A stretch of 64,000 nucleotides of DNA from Kordia algicida (GTDB taxonomy: Bacteria > Bacteroidota > Bacteroidia > Flavobacteriales > Flavobacteriaceae): NCBI RefSeq assembly GCF_051013375.1, contig NZ_CP142125.1. One strand, given 5' to 3'. Position numbers and translations under genes: made by a program. The notes beneath the pieces were generated by a model. The model saw only the letters and a program-made list of their open reading frames with translations. It had not been told where the DNA came from and made no database searches. Below are positions 17,572 through 26,346 of this stretch, one piece after another (position 1 is the first letter of the stretch; the number at the start of each line of letters is the position of its first letter).

Positions 17572-18471
17572 ATGTTTAGAATACATTACAGAGAAAGTAT
17601 CTCATCTACTTGTGAGTTACTTGGGGTAAGCAGGCAAGTATATTACCGAGCGATACGTTCAAAAGAGAAACGACAGTGTATTGCTAGTGATGTGATAGAG
17701 CTGGTTCAATCTGTTAGAATAGAGCAACCACGCATTGGCACAAGGAAGTTATATCATATTCTACAAGAGTCTTTACGTAGTTTAGGTGTCGGCAGAGATC
17801 GTTTATTTGCTATTTTAAAGGCAAATCATATGTTGATTAAACCCAAGCGGAGCTATCATATCACTACTAACTCTCATCATCGGTTTAGAAAACATAACAA
17901 TGTAATAGAGAATTTAGATGTAAACAGACCAGAACAAGTTTGGGTAGCAGATATTACCTATGTAGGTAATCGAGCTAATCCCATGTATTTATCGCTTATT
18001 ACAGATGCATATTCTAAGATGATCGTTGGGTATTATCTATCCAATACCTTAGCAGTAGATAGTTCTATAAAAGCATTAAAGCAAGCTGTTAAAAACAGAA
18101 AATATCCCAAGGAAAGGCTAATACATCATTCTGATAGAGGTTTACAATATTGTAGTAATCAATATCAAAGAATATTAACTAAGAGTCATATTAAATGTAG
18201 TATGACAGAATCCTATGATCCATATCAAAATGCAGTAGCAGAGCGAATCAACGGAATCTTGAAACAAGAGTTTTTAATGGGCACCTCTAAAATAGACATC
18301 AAACTAATGAAGAAAATAGTACAACAGAGTATTAAAGTTTATAATACCAAAAGACCGCATTTATCATGTCAAATGCTAACTCCAGAACAGATGCACAAAC
18401 AAAATAAAGTCAACATAAAAACCTATAAAAGAAAAAACACAGATAAGACAGCTGTCTTATCTGTGTTTTAA
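17572..18471 (+). CDS. IS3-family transposase OrfB (DDE integrase)
   Basis: A 299-residue catalytic part: an N-terminal HTH_21-like region (about 40-100), then an RNase-H-fold integrase core with the DDE triad Asp127 (WVADITY), Asp188 (HHSDRG) and Glu224 (AVAERING); the D-E spacing of 35 residues is the retroviral-type D35E. The first ATG at 17572 is probably not the main start, because production by -1 frameshift from orfA is expected. The last 12 codons lie in a 36-bp perfect palindrome. Confidence 0.95.
   Translation: MFRIHYRESISSTCELLGVSRQVYYRAIRSKEKRQCIASDVIELVQSVRIEQPRIGTRKLYHILQESLRSLGVGRDRLFAILKANHMLIKPKRSYHITTNSHHRFRKHNNVIENLDVNRPEQVWVADITYVGNRANPMYLSLITDAYSKMIVGYYLSNTLAVDSSIKALKQAVKNRKYPKERLIHHSDRGLQYCSNQYQRILTKSHIKCSMTESYDPYQNAVAERINGILKQEFLMGTSKIDIKLMKKIVQQSIKVYNTKRPHLSCQMLTPEQMHKQNKVNIKTYKRKNTDKTAVLSVF
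18434..18469. terminator. 36-bp perfect palindrome at the end of orfB
   Basis: AAAACACAGATAAGACA (18434-18450) and TGTCTTATCTGTGTTTT (18453-18469) are exact reverse complements around GC, and the right arm runs into the TAA stop. It could terminate transposase mRNA or block transcription entering from outside. Confidence 0.7.
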
Positions 18472-18646
18472 CTATTTTTAATCCTAAATAACTGTAACGG
18501 TTTTTTAGGACGGGTCAGTGATTTTATTTTAAGTATTTGTGAATGAATTTTGAAAATGTGTACATTCTGCGGAAGCGATAAAATTATCAAACTGTTACAT
18601 TAATACATTAAAACATCATTACACTAAAGCGTCGTTACATTAGAAA

Positions 18647-19369
18647 CTACTTCTTATATACACCGCCAGAAACAGATTTATTTTTCGCAACCGATTCTGG
18701 ATTTCCGTAATAATGCACGTCTCCACCGCTAGAACTGCTTGCTACTAATTTCTCAGAAACATTTACGGTAACATCTGCACCACTACTTGCCGAAGCATCG
18801 CAGTCTTTTACTTCCAATTCTTTTGCCTGAATGTCACTTCCGCTGCTTGCATTTGCTACTAACGAGTTTGCGCTACCAGAAATTTTAATATCTGCACCAC
18901 TCGATGTCGAACATGTTACGCTTTCTGCTTTCACCTCAATTTTTACATCTGCGCCACTGTTGCTTCGTACTTCTAGCAGATCAGCAACAATAATTTCTGT
19001 CGAATAAACATCTGCGCCGCTTGTACTGACAATTTTTTCAATATTCGGAACGCTCACATGTACTTTTTTCGATTTGCAACGACCAATATTTTTTTCGGTG
19101 TGAATTCTCAAAGTGCCGTTGTCAATATCCGTAGCAATAAGCGAAATAATATTTTCGTCAGCTTCCACTTCGATAGAAGGTGTTGATGACTGTGTGATGT
19201 AAACGTCTAAACCTTCGGAAGCTTTAATTTTAGTAAAAGGTTCGTCGGCGTCTCTTTCTTCCATAACAACATTTCTATTTCCAGCAACGCCAGAACTAAA
19301 ATTGAAGTCGCAAGAAGTTACAAGTAAGCTAATAATAGCAATGGCAATATAACGTGCTAAAGTAATCAT
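18647..19369 (-). CDS. head-GIN domain (DUF2807) lipoprotein
   Basis: A 240-residue lipoprotein (signal ends LVTSC). The mature part is a right-handed beta-helix-like DUF2807 domain made of short repeated strands (GLDVYITQSSTPSIEVEADE; then repeats such as SNSGADVKIEV, STSSGADIKISG, NASSGSDIQAKE, SASSGADVTVNV). The repeated SSGAD motif occurs about six times. It ends the padR-pspC-GIN unit, an arrangement common in flavobacteria. The function is unknown; an envelope location is likely. Confidence 0.9.
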   Translation of the reverse strand: MITLARYIAIAIISLLVTSCDFNFSSGVAGNRNVVMEERDADEPFTKIKASEGLDVYITQSSTPSIEVEADENIISLIATDIDNGTLRIHTEKNIGRCKSKKVHVSVPNIEKIVSTSGADVYSTEIIVADLLEVRSNSGADVKIEVKAESVTCSTSSGADIKISGSANSLVANASSGSDIQAKELEVKDCDASASSGADVTVNVSEKLVASSSSGGDVHYYGNPESVAKNKSVSGGVYKK

Positions 19370-19434
19370 GATAGTAATGTTTTTATTTTTTTTGATTGAT
19401 GATTTAATTTTAATACTAAAAGCTATTCATGTGC

Positions 19435-19483
19435 AATCCAACTACTAAAACTATGATGAGTAGTTTTAGTAGTAAAAGGATTG
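19435..19483. repeat. long inverted repeat between pspC and GIN genes
   Basis: ACTACTAAAACTA (19441-19453) and TAGTTTTAGTAGT (19461-19473) are exact reverse complements around TGATGAG, extended by an outer CAATCC/GGATTG pair. It lies in the 174-bp gap between two co-directional genes. It could attenuate or process the mRNA. It lacks a proper T run. Confidence 0.75.
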
Positions 19484-19543
19484 TGAATTGCTCATTTTTT
19501 GATTGATTTTGGTTGTTTTTAGTATTGGTTGATGGATGTTTAT

Positions 19544-21280
19544 TTAGTTGTTTGTGTTTGTAGGAACGCTATCACGTTTTACATTCACATTTACATTCTC
19601 GTCTTTATTTTTAATATTGATATCTACTTTTTCAGAATTGATTGTGATTTCCTTAGTAGTATCTTTTTCTTTCTTGTTTTTTAGTTTTTTGATAGTACTT
19701 TCACAATCCAAACATTTTAAGTCGTTGTCAATAACTAGATAATGATTTTCTTCTTCGCCAGTTCCTAAAATATCACCTGATCCAATTGAATTTCTATGAA
19801 AAGGTTTGGTATTTTTATCCGCATAAACGATCGTTCCTTTTGGCAAATACAAGTTGATTTCCACTTTTTGCTGATTGTGTTTATTTTCTGGATCAAACAA
19901 GAAATATCCGTCTAACTTTAAAGTATTATTTTCAAAAGTATAATTATAATCAATTTCTTGTGCACGCCTTTTTGCTGCTGTATGATTGATTCCTCCAGCA
20001 CTTTTATTAATGCGTATTCTACCAGTATCGCTATCAGTTTGTCTTACAATTAATCGTACATCACGTGAAAATAAAATAACATCTCCATTTTCGTCATATT
20101 CTACCTCATAATCATCATAATATCGACGCAATGATCTGTTGAAATCTTCATTTCTTACCATTTTTATCTTAATCGTATCGTTGGCAACAATTGCCAATTC
20201 TTCTTTTACAGATACAGACGTTTCAATATTGTGATGCAATGCGGCACTTGAAGCTAAAAATCCGATTCCGATACAAGAACCTATCCACAAAACGAATAGT
20301 GTAATTTTTGCAGGCATTCCGATGGATTTTGAGTTTTTTACCAAAATCTTCATTCCTAAAATAAATAAGATAACCGCAGGAATTCCGAGTGCAAATAATA
20401 ACAATAATCCTAAAATCCATCTTGGTGTTTCATTCAACATTCCTAAATCTCGGTAGTAAATAGATTCTTCACCAGATATTAAATCGAAATTAAAGAAGCT
20501 TACACCTAGTGCAGACATGATAACGCTGATTAAAATAGAGGCAGCAATGATGATAAAAATTACACCAAAAAACTTAGCGAAAATCTTTAAAAATACGGTC
20601 AAAATATTACCGATAGTGTCAAAGAAGGAAGCTGCGCCACTTTTGGCTCTTTGACCAACTCGATCAAAGTTTACATCGTTAAATTTTTCCTGAACATCAT
20701 CAAGTCCTTCTTTGATCTTTTGCTCAATGTTGCTGATGTTCGCGGGCTTTCCCGCCATGGCAAGTTTTTCACTTGTAGTATTTGCTTTTGGTATAATAAT
20801 CCATAAAATGATGTATACTAAAATTGGCGATCCAACTCCTGCCAATACGACAATAATTGCTAATAATCGGATCCACAACGCATCAATTCCGAAGTATTGT
20901 GCTAAACCTGCGCAGACACCTCCAAGAAATTTATTATCATAATCTCTGTATAATTTTCTATGTGATGAATACGTACGTCTGTGATGCGTTTTTGGTTCGT
21001 CTTCAAAAATTACATCATCAACCAAATAATCTTCTGGCTGTCCCATAATTTCGATGACTTCTTGTACTTCTTTCATACTGATAACTTGTCGCTCAGTTTT
21101 CATACGTTCTGAGAAAAGTTCGGCAACTCTGGCTTCAATATCAGCGATAATTTCATCTCTACCTTGCGAGTCGGTAAAAGAGCGTTTGATAGCGTTTAAA
21201 TAACGCTGCAAACTGTTATAGGCTTCTTCATCAATATGAAAAAACATATTTGCTAAATTTATATTGATTGTCTTATTCAT
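19544..21280 (-). CDS. PspC domain membrane protein
   Basis: A 578-residue inner-membrane protein. The N-terminal about 95 residues are cytoplasmic and helical (ARVAELFSERMKTERQVISM), then comes the PspC domain at about 103-170 (DNKFLGGVCAGLAQYFGI ... LWIIIPK), followed by further transmembrane helices (about 230-260, 290-315, 325-345) and a large C-terminal periplasmic beta-rich domain. The final about 40 residues are Lys/Asp/Asn-rich. PspC modules are linked to envelope-stress responses elsewhere. It overlaps padR by 8 bases, so PadR probably controls it. Confidence 0.93.
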   Translation of the reverse strand: MNKTININLANMFFHIDEEAYNSLQRYLNAIKRSFTDSQGRDEIIADIEARVAELFSERMKTERQVISMKEVQEVIEIMGQPEDYLVDDVIFEDEPKTHHRRTYSSHRKLYRDYDNKFLGGVCAGLAQYFGIDALWIRLLAIIVVLAGVGSPILVYIILWIIIPKANTTSEKLAMAGKPANISNIEQKIKEGLDDVQEKFNDVNFDRVGQRAKSGAASFFDTIGNILTVFLKIFAKFFGVIFIIIAASILISVIMSALGVSFFNFDLISGEESIYYRDLGMLNETPRWILGLLLLFALGIPAVILFILGMKILVKNSKSIGMPAKITLFVLWIGSCIGIGFLASSAALHHNIETSVSVKEELAIVANDTIKIKMVRNEDFNRSLRRYYDDYEVEYDENGDVILFSRDVRLIVRQTDSDTGRIRINKSAGGINHTAAKRRAQEIDYNYTFENNTLKLDGYFLFDPENKHNQQKVEINLYLPKGTIVYADKNTKPFHRNSIGSGDILGTGEEENHYLVIDNDLKCLDCESTIKKLKNKKEKDTTKEITINSEKVDINIKNKDENVNVNVKRDSVPTNTNN

Positions 21281-21617
21281 TAGTAGTATTTTTTTGGCGT
21301 GTTACGAGTGATACGGCATTTTGTAAATTGTCCCAAGTGGTATTTAGTTCTTTTAGGAATAACTTTCCTGTTTCGGTGAGTCCATAGTACTTTCTAGGTG
21401 GTCCAGAAGTCGATTCTTCCCAGCGATAACTTAATAAACCGGCATTTTTCAATCTTGTCAATAGCGGATAAATTGTTCCTTCTACGACAAGCATTTTTGC
21501 GTCTTTTAGCGTTTCGAGTATTTCTGCTACATATGCATCCTGATCTTTCAAGATGGATAAAATACAATACTCCAATACGCCTTTACGCATTTGTGCTTTT
21601 GTGTTTTCTATCTTCAT
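21273..21617 (-). CDS. PadR-family transcriptional regulator
   Basis: A 114-residue winged-helix repressor: KGVLEYCILSILKDQDAYVAEIL, then EGTIYPLLTRLKNAGLLSYRW, then SGPPRKYYGLTETGKLFL are hallmark PadR segments. It leads the padR-pspC-GIN operon, overlapping pspC by 8 bases. Local autoregulation is typical of the arrangement. The effector is unknown. Confidence 0.95.
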   Translation of the reverse strand: MKIENTKAQMRKGVLEYCILSILKDQDAYVAEILETLKDAKMLVVEGTIYPLLTRLKNAGLLSYRWEESTSGPPRKYYGLTETGKLFLKELNTTWDNLQNAVSLVTRQKNTTNE

Positions 21618-21687
21618 GTTTTCATGTGTCTTTTAATGATTCTGTTCGTTTTTTATTTCGACGATGCTCAATGTGACGCGTCATAGT

Positions 21688-21766
21688 TTTTTTGATTGAT
21701 GATTGATGATTGTTGATTTGTGTTACATTGAGCTGTCGAAGTTTTGATTGATGATTGATGATGATA
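21688..21766. repeat. TTGATTGATGATTGATGAT repeats around a GAGC-TCGAAG word
   Basis: Two copies of TTGATTGATGATTGATGAT flank ACATTGAGCTGTCGAAG (about 21725-21741). The tract lies in the 150-bp gap upstream of padR. It is low-complexity, resembles other intergenic word repeats in the window, and has no visible coding role. Confidence 0.6.
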
Positions 21767-21767
21767 T

Positions 21768-22232
21768 TTATTTAATAAATCTAAAGGTTAATGGATAACG
21801 ATACTTTTCACCTTCATTCGCTCGCATTGCTGCCACAATGGTGTACGTAATGTTTACTGCAAAAAATAATAAGTGACCAATTCCGACAATGATTGCAATG
21901 AATGACAAATTATACGCGTTGAATCCGTCATTAAAATTGATTGAAATATTGTTAAAATGGAAAACATCCCATGTACTAAAGTTTTGAATTTTAAAAATAA
22001 AAAAGAGCGGAAAACTTACTAAAGTTGCAATGAGTTTGTAGCAAAACAAACTTAGTTGAAAATTTATAGCTTCTTTACCATGATGATCGATATACTCAGA
22101 TTCCTTCTTATACATGGTCCATAAAATGAGCGGAACAATAAAATTTCCAAACGGAAAAAAGTATTTGCTAAAGGTTGTAGCGTGTAAAACCATCGCTACA
22201 TTTTTGTCGTGTTTCGTTAGTGTTGAGTCCAT
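21768..22232 (-). CDS. DUF4870 membrane protein
   Basis: A 154-residue integral membrane protein with the DUF4870 signature: early histidine (VLHATTFSKYFFPFGNFIVP), the YIDHHGKEAINFQLS motif, and four transmembrane helices ending in a short basic tail. The function is unknown in the family. It lies 150 bp upstream of padR on the same strand. Confidence 0.9.
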   Translation of the reverse strand: MDSTLTKHDKNVAMVLHATTFSKYFFPFGNFIVPLILWTMYKKESEYIDHHGKEAINFQLSLFCYKLIATLVSFPLFFIFKIQNFSTWDVFHFNNISINFNDGFNAYNLSFIAIIVGIGHLLFFAVNITYTIVAAMRANEGEKYRYPLTFRFIK

Positions 22233-22492
22233 TACCTATTATTTTCTTATACAAATATATGGCTAAAAAAAGGTATTATGCAAAACATAGTACTAAAAAT
22301 TAACAAATTATTAACATTTTTAAAAATGTGTGTTTTTAAAAAATAATAATCAAAATAATTAGGTAAGTATTTATTTTTTAGTTGTTTATGTTTTTTGAAA
22401 CTCTTTTAAAGCAGAAGTTTTTCAAAGAAAAGCTAATAGGAAATTATTTTTACCAAATTTATAAATATTGAAAATTGGCATTATATTTACTC

Positions 22493-23293
22493 ATGATGAA
22501 ATTCAAAAACAGTAATATTCAATTCTTTTTCATACTTATTATATCAATATTAGTATTGGTAAGTTGTATGTCTGAACCTGATAAATATCCTGAATTGCCA
22601 TTTCTGGAAGATATTGTAGATGACTCAGAAGATTTTACATTTATTATTGATGACGATTATCACAGAATATTTCTAAAAAATGGGTTATTTCTTAATAGGA
22701 ACAATCAATTTACGATAGAAACTCCAGAAGGAAAAGAGGTATTTCGTATTCGCTTGAATGCGGGAATGACCAGATATATGGATTCTATTGGAAATATTTA
22801 CTATAATCAATTAAAATACAAAGCGCCAGATTATAAAAAAATAGAACCTATTGTCATGATTGATATTGGTGATTCTGTAGCAGATTATGCAAAAGAAATC
22901 TATAAAGAAAATTTAGTAGACAGTATTGAGGAAATGAAGATTCGATATTATGCAAGTAAACTGCGCTCAAAGTATGATTTATTTTTAGATGATGAGGTTA
23001 TACGATTTAAAAAAGATACGTTGATCCTTTACAACGTAGAAGAATTTTGCAACTTCATAAAAGAGCCAGAACCATTTGAAGAATTTGATGATAGAATACA
23101 AATAAAATCACACAGTACAGGTGGACATTTTGGATTGCCTTGTTTTGACCATTTCTACTATTTTACTGTCGGAAAAAATAAAATAAAATTTAAATACCAA
23201 GATAAACATGCATTACAATGGAAAAAATATACAATGAATGGTAAAACTTACGTATATAACTTTTTTGGAAAATTATATTTGGTCAACGATTAA
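22493..23293 (+). CDS. lipoprotein of unknown function
   Basis: The start is placed at the ATGATGAAA at 22493 rather than an upstream TTG. The 266-residue product then begins with a signal segment ending in LVSC (lipobox). The mature protein is acidic and hydrophilic (ILEDIVDDSEDF-like stretches, many Asp/Glu/Tyr), with a C-terminal beta region holding HSTGGHFGLPCFDHFYYF. No family is recognised. It is monocistronic. Confidence 0.75.
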   Translation: MMKFKNSNIQFFFILIISILVLVSCMSEPDKYPELPFLEDIVDDSEDFTFIIDDDYHRIFLKNGLFLNRNNQFTIETPEGKEVFRIRLNAGMTRYMDSIGNIYYNQLKYKAPDYKKIEPIVMIDIGDSVADYAKEIYKENLVDSIEEMKIRYYASKLRSKYDLFLDDEVIRFKKDTLILYNVEEFCNFIKEPEPFEEFDDRIQIKSHSTGGHFGLPCFDHFYYFTVGKNKIKFKYQDKHALQWKKYTMNGKTYVYNFFGKLYLVND

Positions 23294-23370
23294 TTCCGCA
23301 TAGAAATTCTAAGAAAAGTACGTGTTAATTTTGTATTTTTCGCTAATGAATATAATGAACTTGAATTATA

Positions 23371-23838
23371 ATGGCTAAAAAACTAACTCCATCCAAAATA
23401 AACAAATTTGTACTTTTCAAACTTCCATCGGCGTACTTTTCTGGTGTTCGTGTAAAAGAAATCACTGACGAAGCGGCAACTGTTACTGTAAAACATCGCT
23501 GGATCAATCAAAATCCTTTTAAATCCTTATACTGGGCAACACAAGGAATGGCTTCCGAGTTGGCAACTGGTGTGTTGGTCATTCAGGAAATAGAAACTTC
23601 TGGAGAAAAAATTTCGATGTTAGTCAGATCGCAAAAAGGAACATTTACCAAAAAAGCGACAGGAAGAATTCGGTTTGTCTGTAAAGATGGATTAAAAGTT
23701 AAAGCCGCAATACAGAAAGCGATTGAAACTGGTGAAGGTCAAAGTTTATTCTTATTTGCCGAAGGTTTTAACGAAGCTGGTGAACCTGTTTCTAATTTTG
23801 AATATGAATGGGGAATTAAACTAAGGAAGAAAAAATAG
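23371..23838 (+). CDS. DUF4442 hotdog-fold protein
   Basis: A 155-residue protein resembling DUF4442/PaaI-like hotdog thioesterases: KLPSAYFSGVRVKEITDEAA, VTVKHRWINQNPFKSLYWAT, and GMASELATGVLVIQEI match the family layout. Acyl-CoA thioesterase activity is plausible but not shown. An AIM24-like gene starts 79 bases downstream on the same strand. Confidence 0.88.
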   Translation: MAKKLTPSKINKFVLFKLPSAYFSGVRVKEITDEAATVTVKHRWINQNPFKSLYWATQGMASELATGVLVIQEIETSGEKISMLVRSQKGTFTKKATGRIRFVCKDGLKVKAAIQKAIETGEGQSLFLFAEGFNEAGEPVSNFEYEWGIKLRKKK

Positions 23839-23917
23839 TGTAACAAAAACACTTTTTTTGCATCTTATAAAAATCAATCAAACCTTCGACTTCGTTCGAT
23901 GTAAAAAAACTAAAACA

Positions 23918-24718
23918 ATGACAGCACACGAAATTGACTACGAAATTTTCGGCGCAGAAATGCAATATGTCGAAATAGAATTAGATCCGCAAGAAGCCGT
24001 TGTGGCAGAAGCTGGAAGCTTTATGATGATGGACGATGGCATTACGATGAATACTATTTTTGGAGATGGATCTAATCAGGAAAAAGGAATTCTTGGAAAA
24101 TTATTTTCTGCGGGAAAACGAATTTTAACAGGTGAAAGTCTCTTTATGACTTCATTTTTAAATGATAGTTCTTTTGGAGTACGCAAAGTAAGTTTTGCAG
24201 CGCCATATCCGGGGAAAATTGTTCCGATAGACTTAACAGATTATCGCGGAAAATTCATCTGTCAAAAAGATGCTTTTTTATGTGCTGCAAAAGGTGTGAC
24301 CGTAGGAATTGAATTTTCTAAAAAACTAGGTCGTGGTTTATTTGGCGGCGAAGGATTCATTATGCAAAAACTAGAAGGTGACGGAATGGCTTTCGTAAAT
24401 GCTGGCGGAACGTTGGCAAGAAAACAACTCGCTCCAGGGGAAACATTACGTGTAGATACAGGTTGTATTGTAGGTTTTACACAAGATGTAGATTATGATA
24501 TTGAATTTGTTGGCGGCATTAAAAATACACTATTTGGCGGTGAAGGAATGTTCTTTGCAACGCTAAAAGGTCCAGGAATTGTGTACATTCAATCATTACC
24601 ATTCAGTCGTTTGGCAGGAAGAATCGTTGCATCTATTCCGAGAGGTGGAAATAGTAAAGGAGAAGGAAGCATTTTAGGAAGTATTGGTGATTTATTAGAT
24701 GGAGATAATCGTTTTTAA
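23918..24718 (+). CDS. AIM24/TIGR00266 family protein
   Basis: The start at 23918 (MTAHEIDYEIFGAEMQYVEI) fits the family; upstream in-frame codons back to a TTG encode an implausible tail. The 266-residue protein is a beta-rich AIM24 (TIGR00266) protein: EAGSFMMMDDGITMNT, then GESLFMTSFLND, FGGEGFIMQKLEGDGMAFV, and a GKIVPIDL-type repeat. The biochemical role is unknown; it is widespread in bacteria and in yeast mitochondria. Confidence 0.93.
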   Translation: MTAHEIDYEIFGAEMQYVEIELDPQEAVVAEAGSFMMMDDGITMNTIFGDGSNQEKGILGKLFSAGKRILTGESLFMTSFLNDSSFGVRKVSFAAPYPGKIVPIDLTDYRGKFICQKDAFLCAAKGVTVGIEFSKKLGRGLFGGEGFIMQKLEGDGMAFVNAGGTLARKQLAPGETLRVDTGCIVGFTQDVDYDIEFVGGIKNTLFGGEGMFFATLKGPGIVYIQSLPFSRLAGRIVASIPRGGNSKGEGSILGSIGDLLDGDNRF

Positions 24719-24884
24719 ATCTATTATTTAGACTCAATAAAAATGGTATAATTCTTCTTACATCTGTTAAAGTTTTGTTCAATATGTGTAAACATAAATT
24801 TTTTTACTATTTTTATGAAGCTAAATAACATGCTTATACACGAAAACTACTCTTTAAAATTTTAACCTAAATACCTCGTTAAAT

Positions 24885-25082
24885 ATGGCAAGAGCGATGT
24901 TTGATTACACTAAGACTATACTTAAAAAAGTAAGTTTCGATCCATCACTATTTTGTAAAGAATTACAAAAAGCTTTACAACGATTGCTGCCTCACGAGAT
25001 AGAAGAATTGAAAATTTGGATCAATTCTCTCGTTACAGCAAATCCACAATTAGATCAATGTTTAATTTATTTAAAACCATAA
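24885..25082 (+). CDS. conserved small protein of unknown function
   Basis: A 65-residue, mostly helical, soluble protein (MARAMFDYTKTILKKVSFDP, then helices around FCKELQKALQRLLPHEIEEL). No known family is recognised; similar small proteins are common in flavobacteria from memory. A strong terminator starts right after its stop codon, which supports it as a real expressed gene. Confidence 0.8.
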   Translation: MARAMFDYTKTILKKVSFDPSLFCKELQKALQRLLPHEIEELKIWINSLVTANPQLDQCLIYLKP

Positions 25083-25083
25083 G

Positions 25084-25111
25084 AAAAGCCGCGATACGTC
25101 GCGGCTTTTTT
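25084..25111 (+). terminator. terminator after the 65-residue gene
   Basis: Stem AAAAGCCGCGA / TCGCGGCTTTT with loop TACG followed by T residues, just past the stop codon. Confidence 0.92.
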
Positions 25112-25119
25112 AGTATGTA

Positions 25120-25286
25120 TGATACCAATTCAACCCTAACATGCAACCTATAAGCTTGTTCATTTGGCCTCTAAGTGCCTTGTGAAAATTTTCCGTAGCT
25201 AAGGCTATGCAAACTATTCACAGTGTTCTTAGACACCAAAGCAACTTCGCTTCTAAAGTAGCATCTTAAAGTTAAATTGATATTAT
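25120..25286. repeat. 167-bp imperfect palindrome, MITE-like
   Basis: The whole stretch folds back on itself about position 25201. The outer arms are GATACCAATTCAACCCTAA and TTAAAGTTAAATTGATATT; inner matches include TTTGGCCTCTAAGTG against TTCTTAGACACCAAA and CCGTAGC against GCTATGC. It encodes no protein and sits between two convergent genes, ending four bases before the oxyR stop codon. A miniature inverted-repeat element or a large RNA hairpin is possible. Confidence 0.75.
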
Positions 25287-25289
25287 TTT

Positions 25290-26228
25290 TTATTGTTGTA
25301 TAGGGCTGATAATTTGAACATTATGAAAAGCAATTGCGCCTCTCACAATTCCCATAATTACATTTTTTAATGCTTCAATAATCTGCATTTTCAATTCACT
25401 TTTGTGAAATAGCAAACTCACTTCACGTGCTGGACTTGGTTCTGCGAAATGGCGTAAATATTTGCGTTCTTCCTCTTTAATGTCTAAAGTGTGTAAATAG
25501 GGAAGAAGCGTCATTCCAAGATCTTCATTCGATAATTTAATCAAGGTTTCAAAACTTCCACTTTCTAATTGAAAATGATCGTCAGCAATGGCTTTTGGCA
25601 CTTTACACAAGTTAATAACGCCATCTCTAAAGCAATGTCCGTCTTCTAACAATAAAATATCATCAATATCTAAATCGGAAGTTTCGAGTTCTTTTTTGTT
25701 ATATAAACGGTGATTTTCAGTAGTATAGCCGACGAAAGGTTCATAATATAAAACACGTTCTTTAATTTGATCGTTTCCGAGTGGCGTTGCGGCAATTGCA
25801 GCGTCCAAATGACCTTCGTTTAGTCTTTTAATGATTGTTTCTGTGGTTAATTCTTCTATTTTTAAATTTACTTTTGGATATTTTTTTATAAATGTTTTTA
25901 AGAACATCGGTAACAATGTGGGCATAATTGTCGGAATGATTCCGAGTTTAAATTCGCCACCAATAAATCCTTTTTGTTGATCTACAATATCTTGCATTCT
26001 CCCAGATTCATTGACAATATTACGTGCTTGCTCTACGATTTTTTTGCCAATCTCGGTAAGCTGAATTGGTTTTTTGCTTCGGTCAAAAATCTGAATTTCC
26101 AATTCGTCTTCTAACTTCTGAATTTGCATACTAAGTGTTGGCTGCGTTACAAATGATTTTTGTGCGGCTAAGGTAAAGTTTTGGTGTTCGGCTACTGCCA
26201 AAACATATTGTAGTTGAGTAATGGTCAT
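25290..26228 (-). CDS. oxyR: LysR-family peroxide sensor OxyR
   Basis: A 312-residue LysR-type regulator. The N-terminal winged helix (about 1-60, VAEHQNFTLAAQKSFVTQPTLS within it) binds DNA; the C-terminal effector domain holds HCFRDGVINLC with Cys199 and Cys208, the same numbering as the redox-sensing pair of E. coli OxyR. Peroxide sensing by disulfide formation is therefore well supported. It diverges from dps across a 118-bp intergenic region, matching the usual OxyR target. No neighbouring katG or ahpC is in the window. Confidence 0.95.
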   Translation of the reverse strand: MTITQLQYVLAVAEHQNFTLAAQKSFVTQPTLSMQIQKLEDELEIQIFDRSKKPIQLTEIGKKIVEQARNIVNESGRMQDIVDQQKGFIGGEFKLGIIPTIMPTLLPMFLKTFIKKYPKVNLKIEELTTETIIKRLNEGHLDAAIAATPLGNDQIKERVLYYEPFVGYTTENHRLYNKKELETSDLDIDDILLLEDGHCFRDGVINLCKVPKAIADDHFQLESGSFETLIKLSNEDLGMTLLPYLHTLDIKEEERKYLRHFAEPSPAREVSLLFHKSELKMQIIEALKNVIMGIVRGAIAFHNVQIISPIQQ

Positions 26229-26303
26229 GATTGTAATAGCTTTAAGTGATAAAAATATAAAAACTATCGATAAAACTTATAATAAAATACTTTAAATATT
26301 AAA

Positions 26304-26311
26304 TAAATTTG
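26304..26311 (+). promoter_or_regulatory. -7 box of dps in the oxyR-dps divergent region
   Basis: TAAATTTG matches TAnnTTTG, 35 nt before the dps ATG, but no TTG -33 box is at the right distance. A missing -33 element fits activator (OxyR) dependence. A palindromic TATCGATA at 26265-26272 upstream is a possible binding element. Confidence 0.5.
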
Positions 26312-26346
26312 CTGTAACAAAATTAATAACATAAATAATATTAAAA

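Larger units (their letters stand above)
17139..18517 (+). mobile_element. IS3-family insertion sequence (IS150-like)
   Basis: A 1379-bp element bounded by imperfect inverted repeats of about 29 bp. The left end reads TGTCTCGTCCTGAAATAGCG and the right end, on the opposite strand, TGACCCGTCCTAAAAAACCG, both beginning TG and both continuing into a GTTACA word. It holds overlapping-frame orfA and orfB, in the standard IS3 layout. Flanking bases (TTAT on the left, GTGA on the right) show no target-site duplication of 3-5 bp. Both transposase frames look intact, so it may be active. It sits between the trxB terminator and the end of the head-GIN lipoprotein gene and disrupts no visible gene. Confidence 0.93.
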
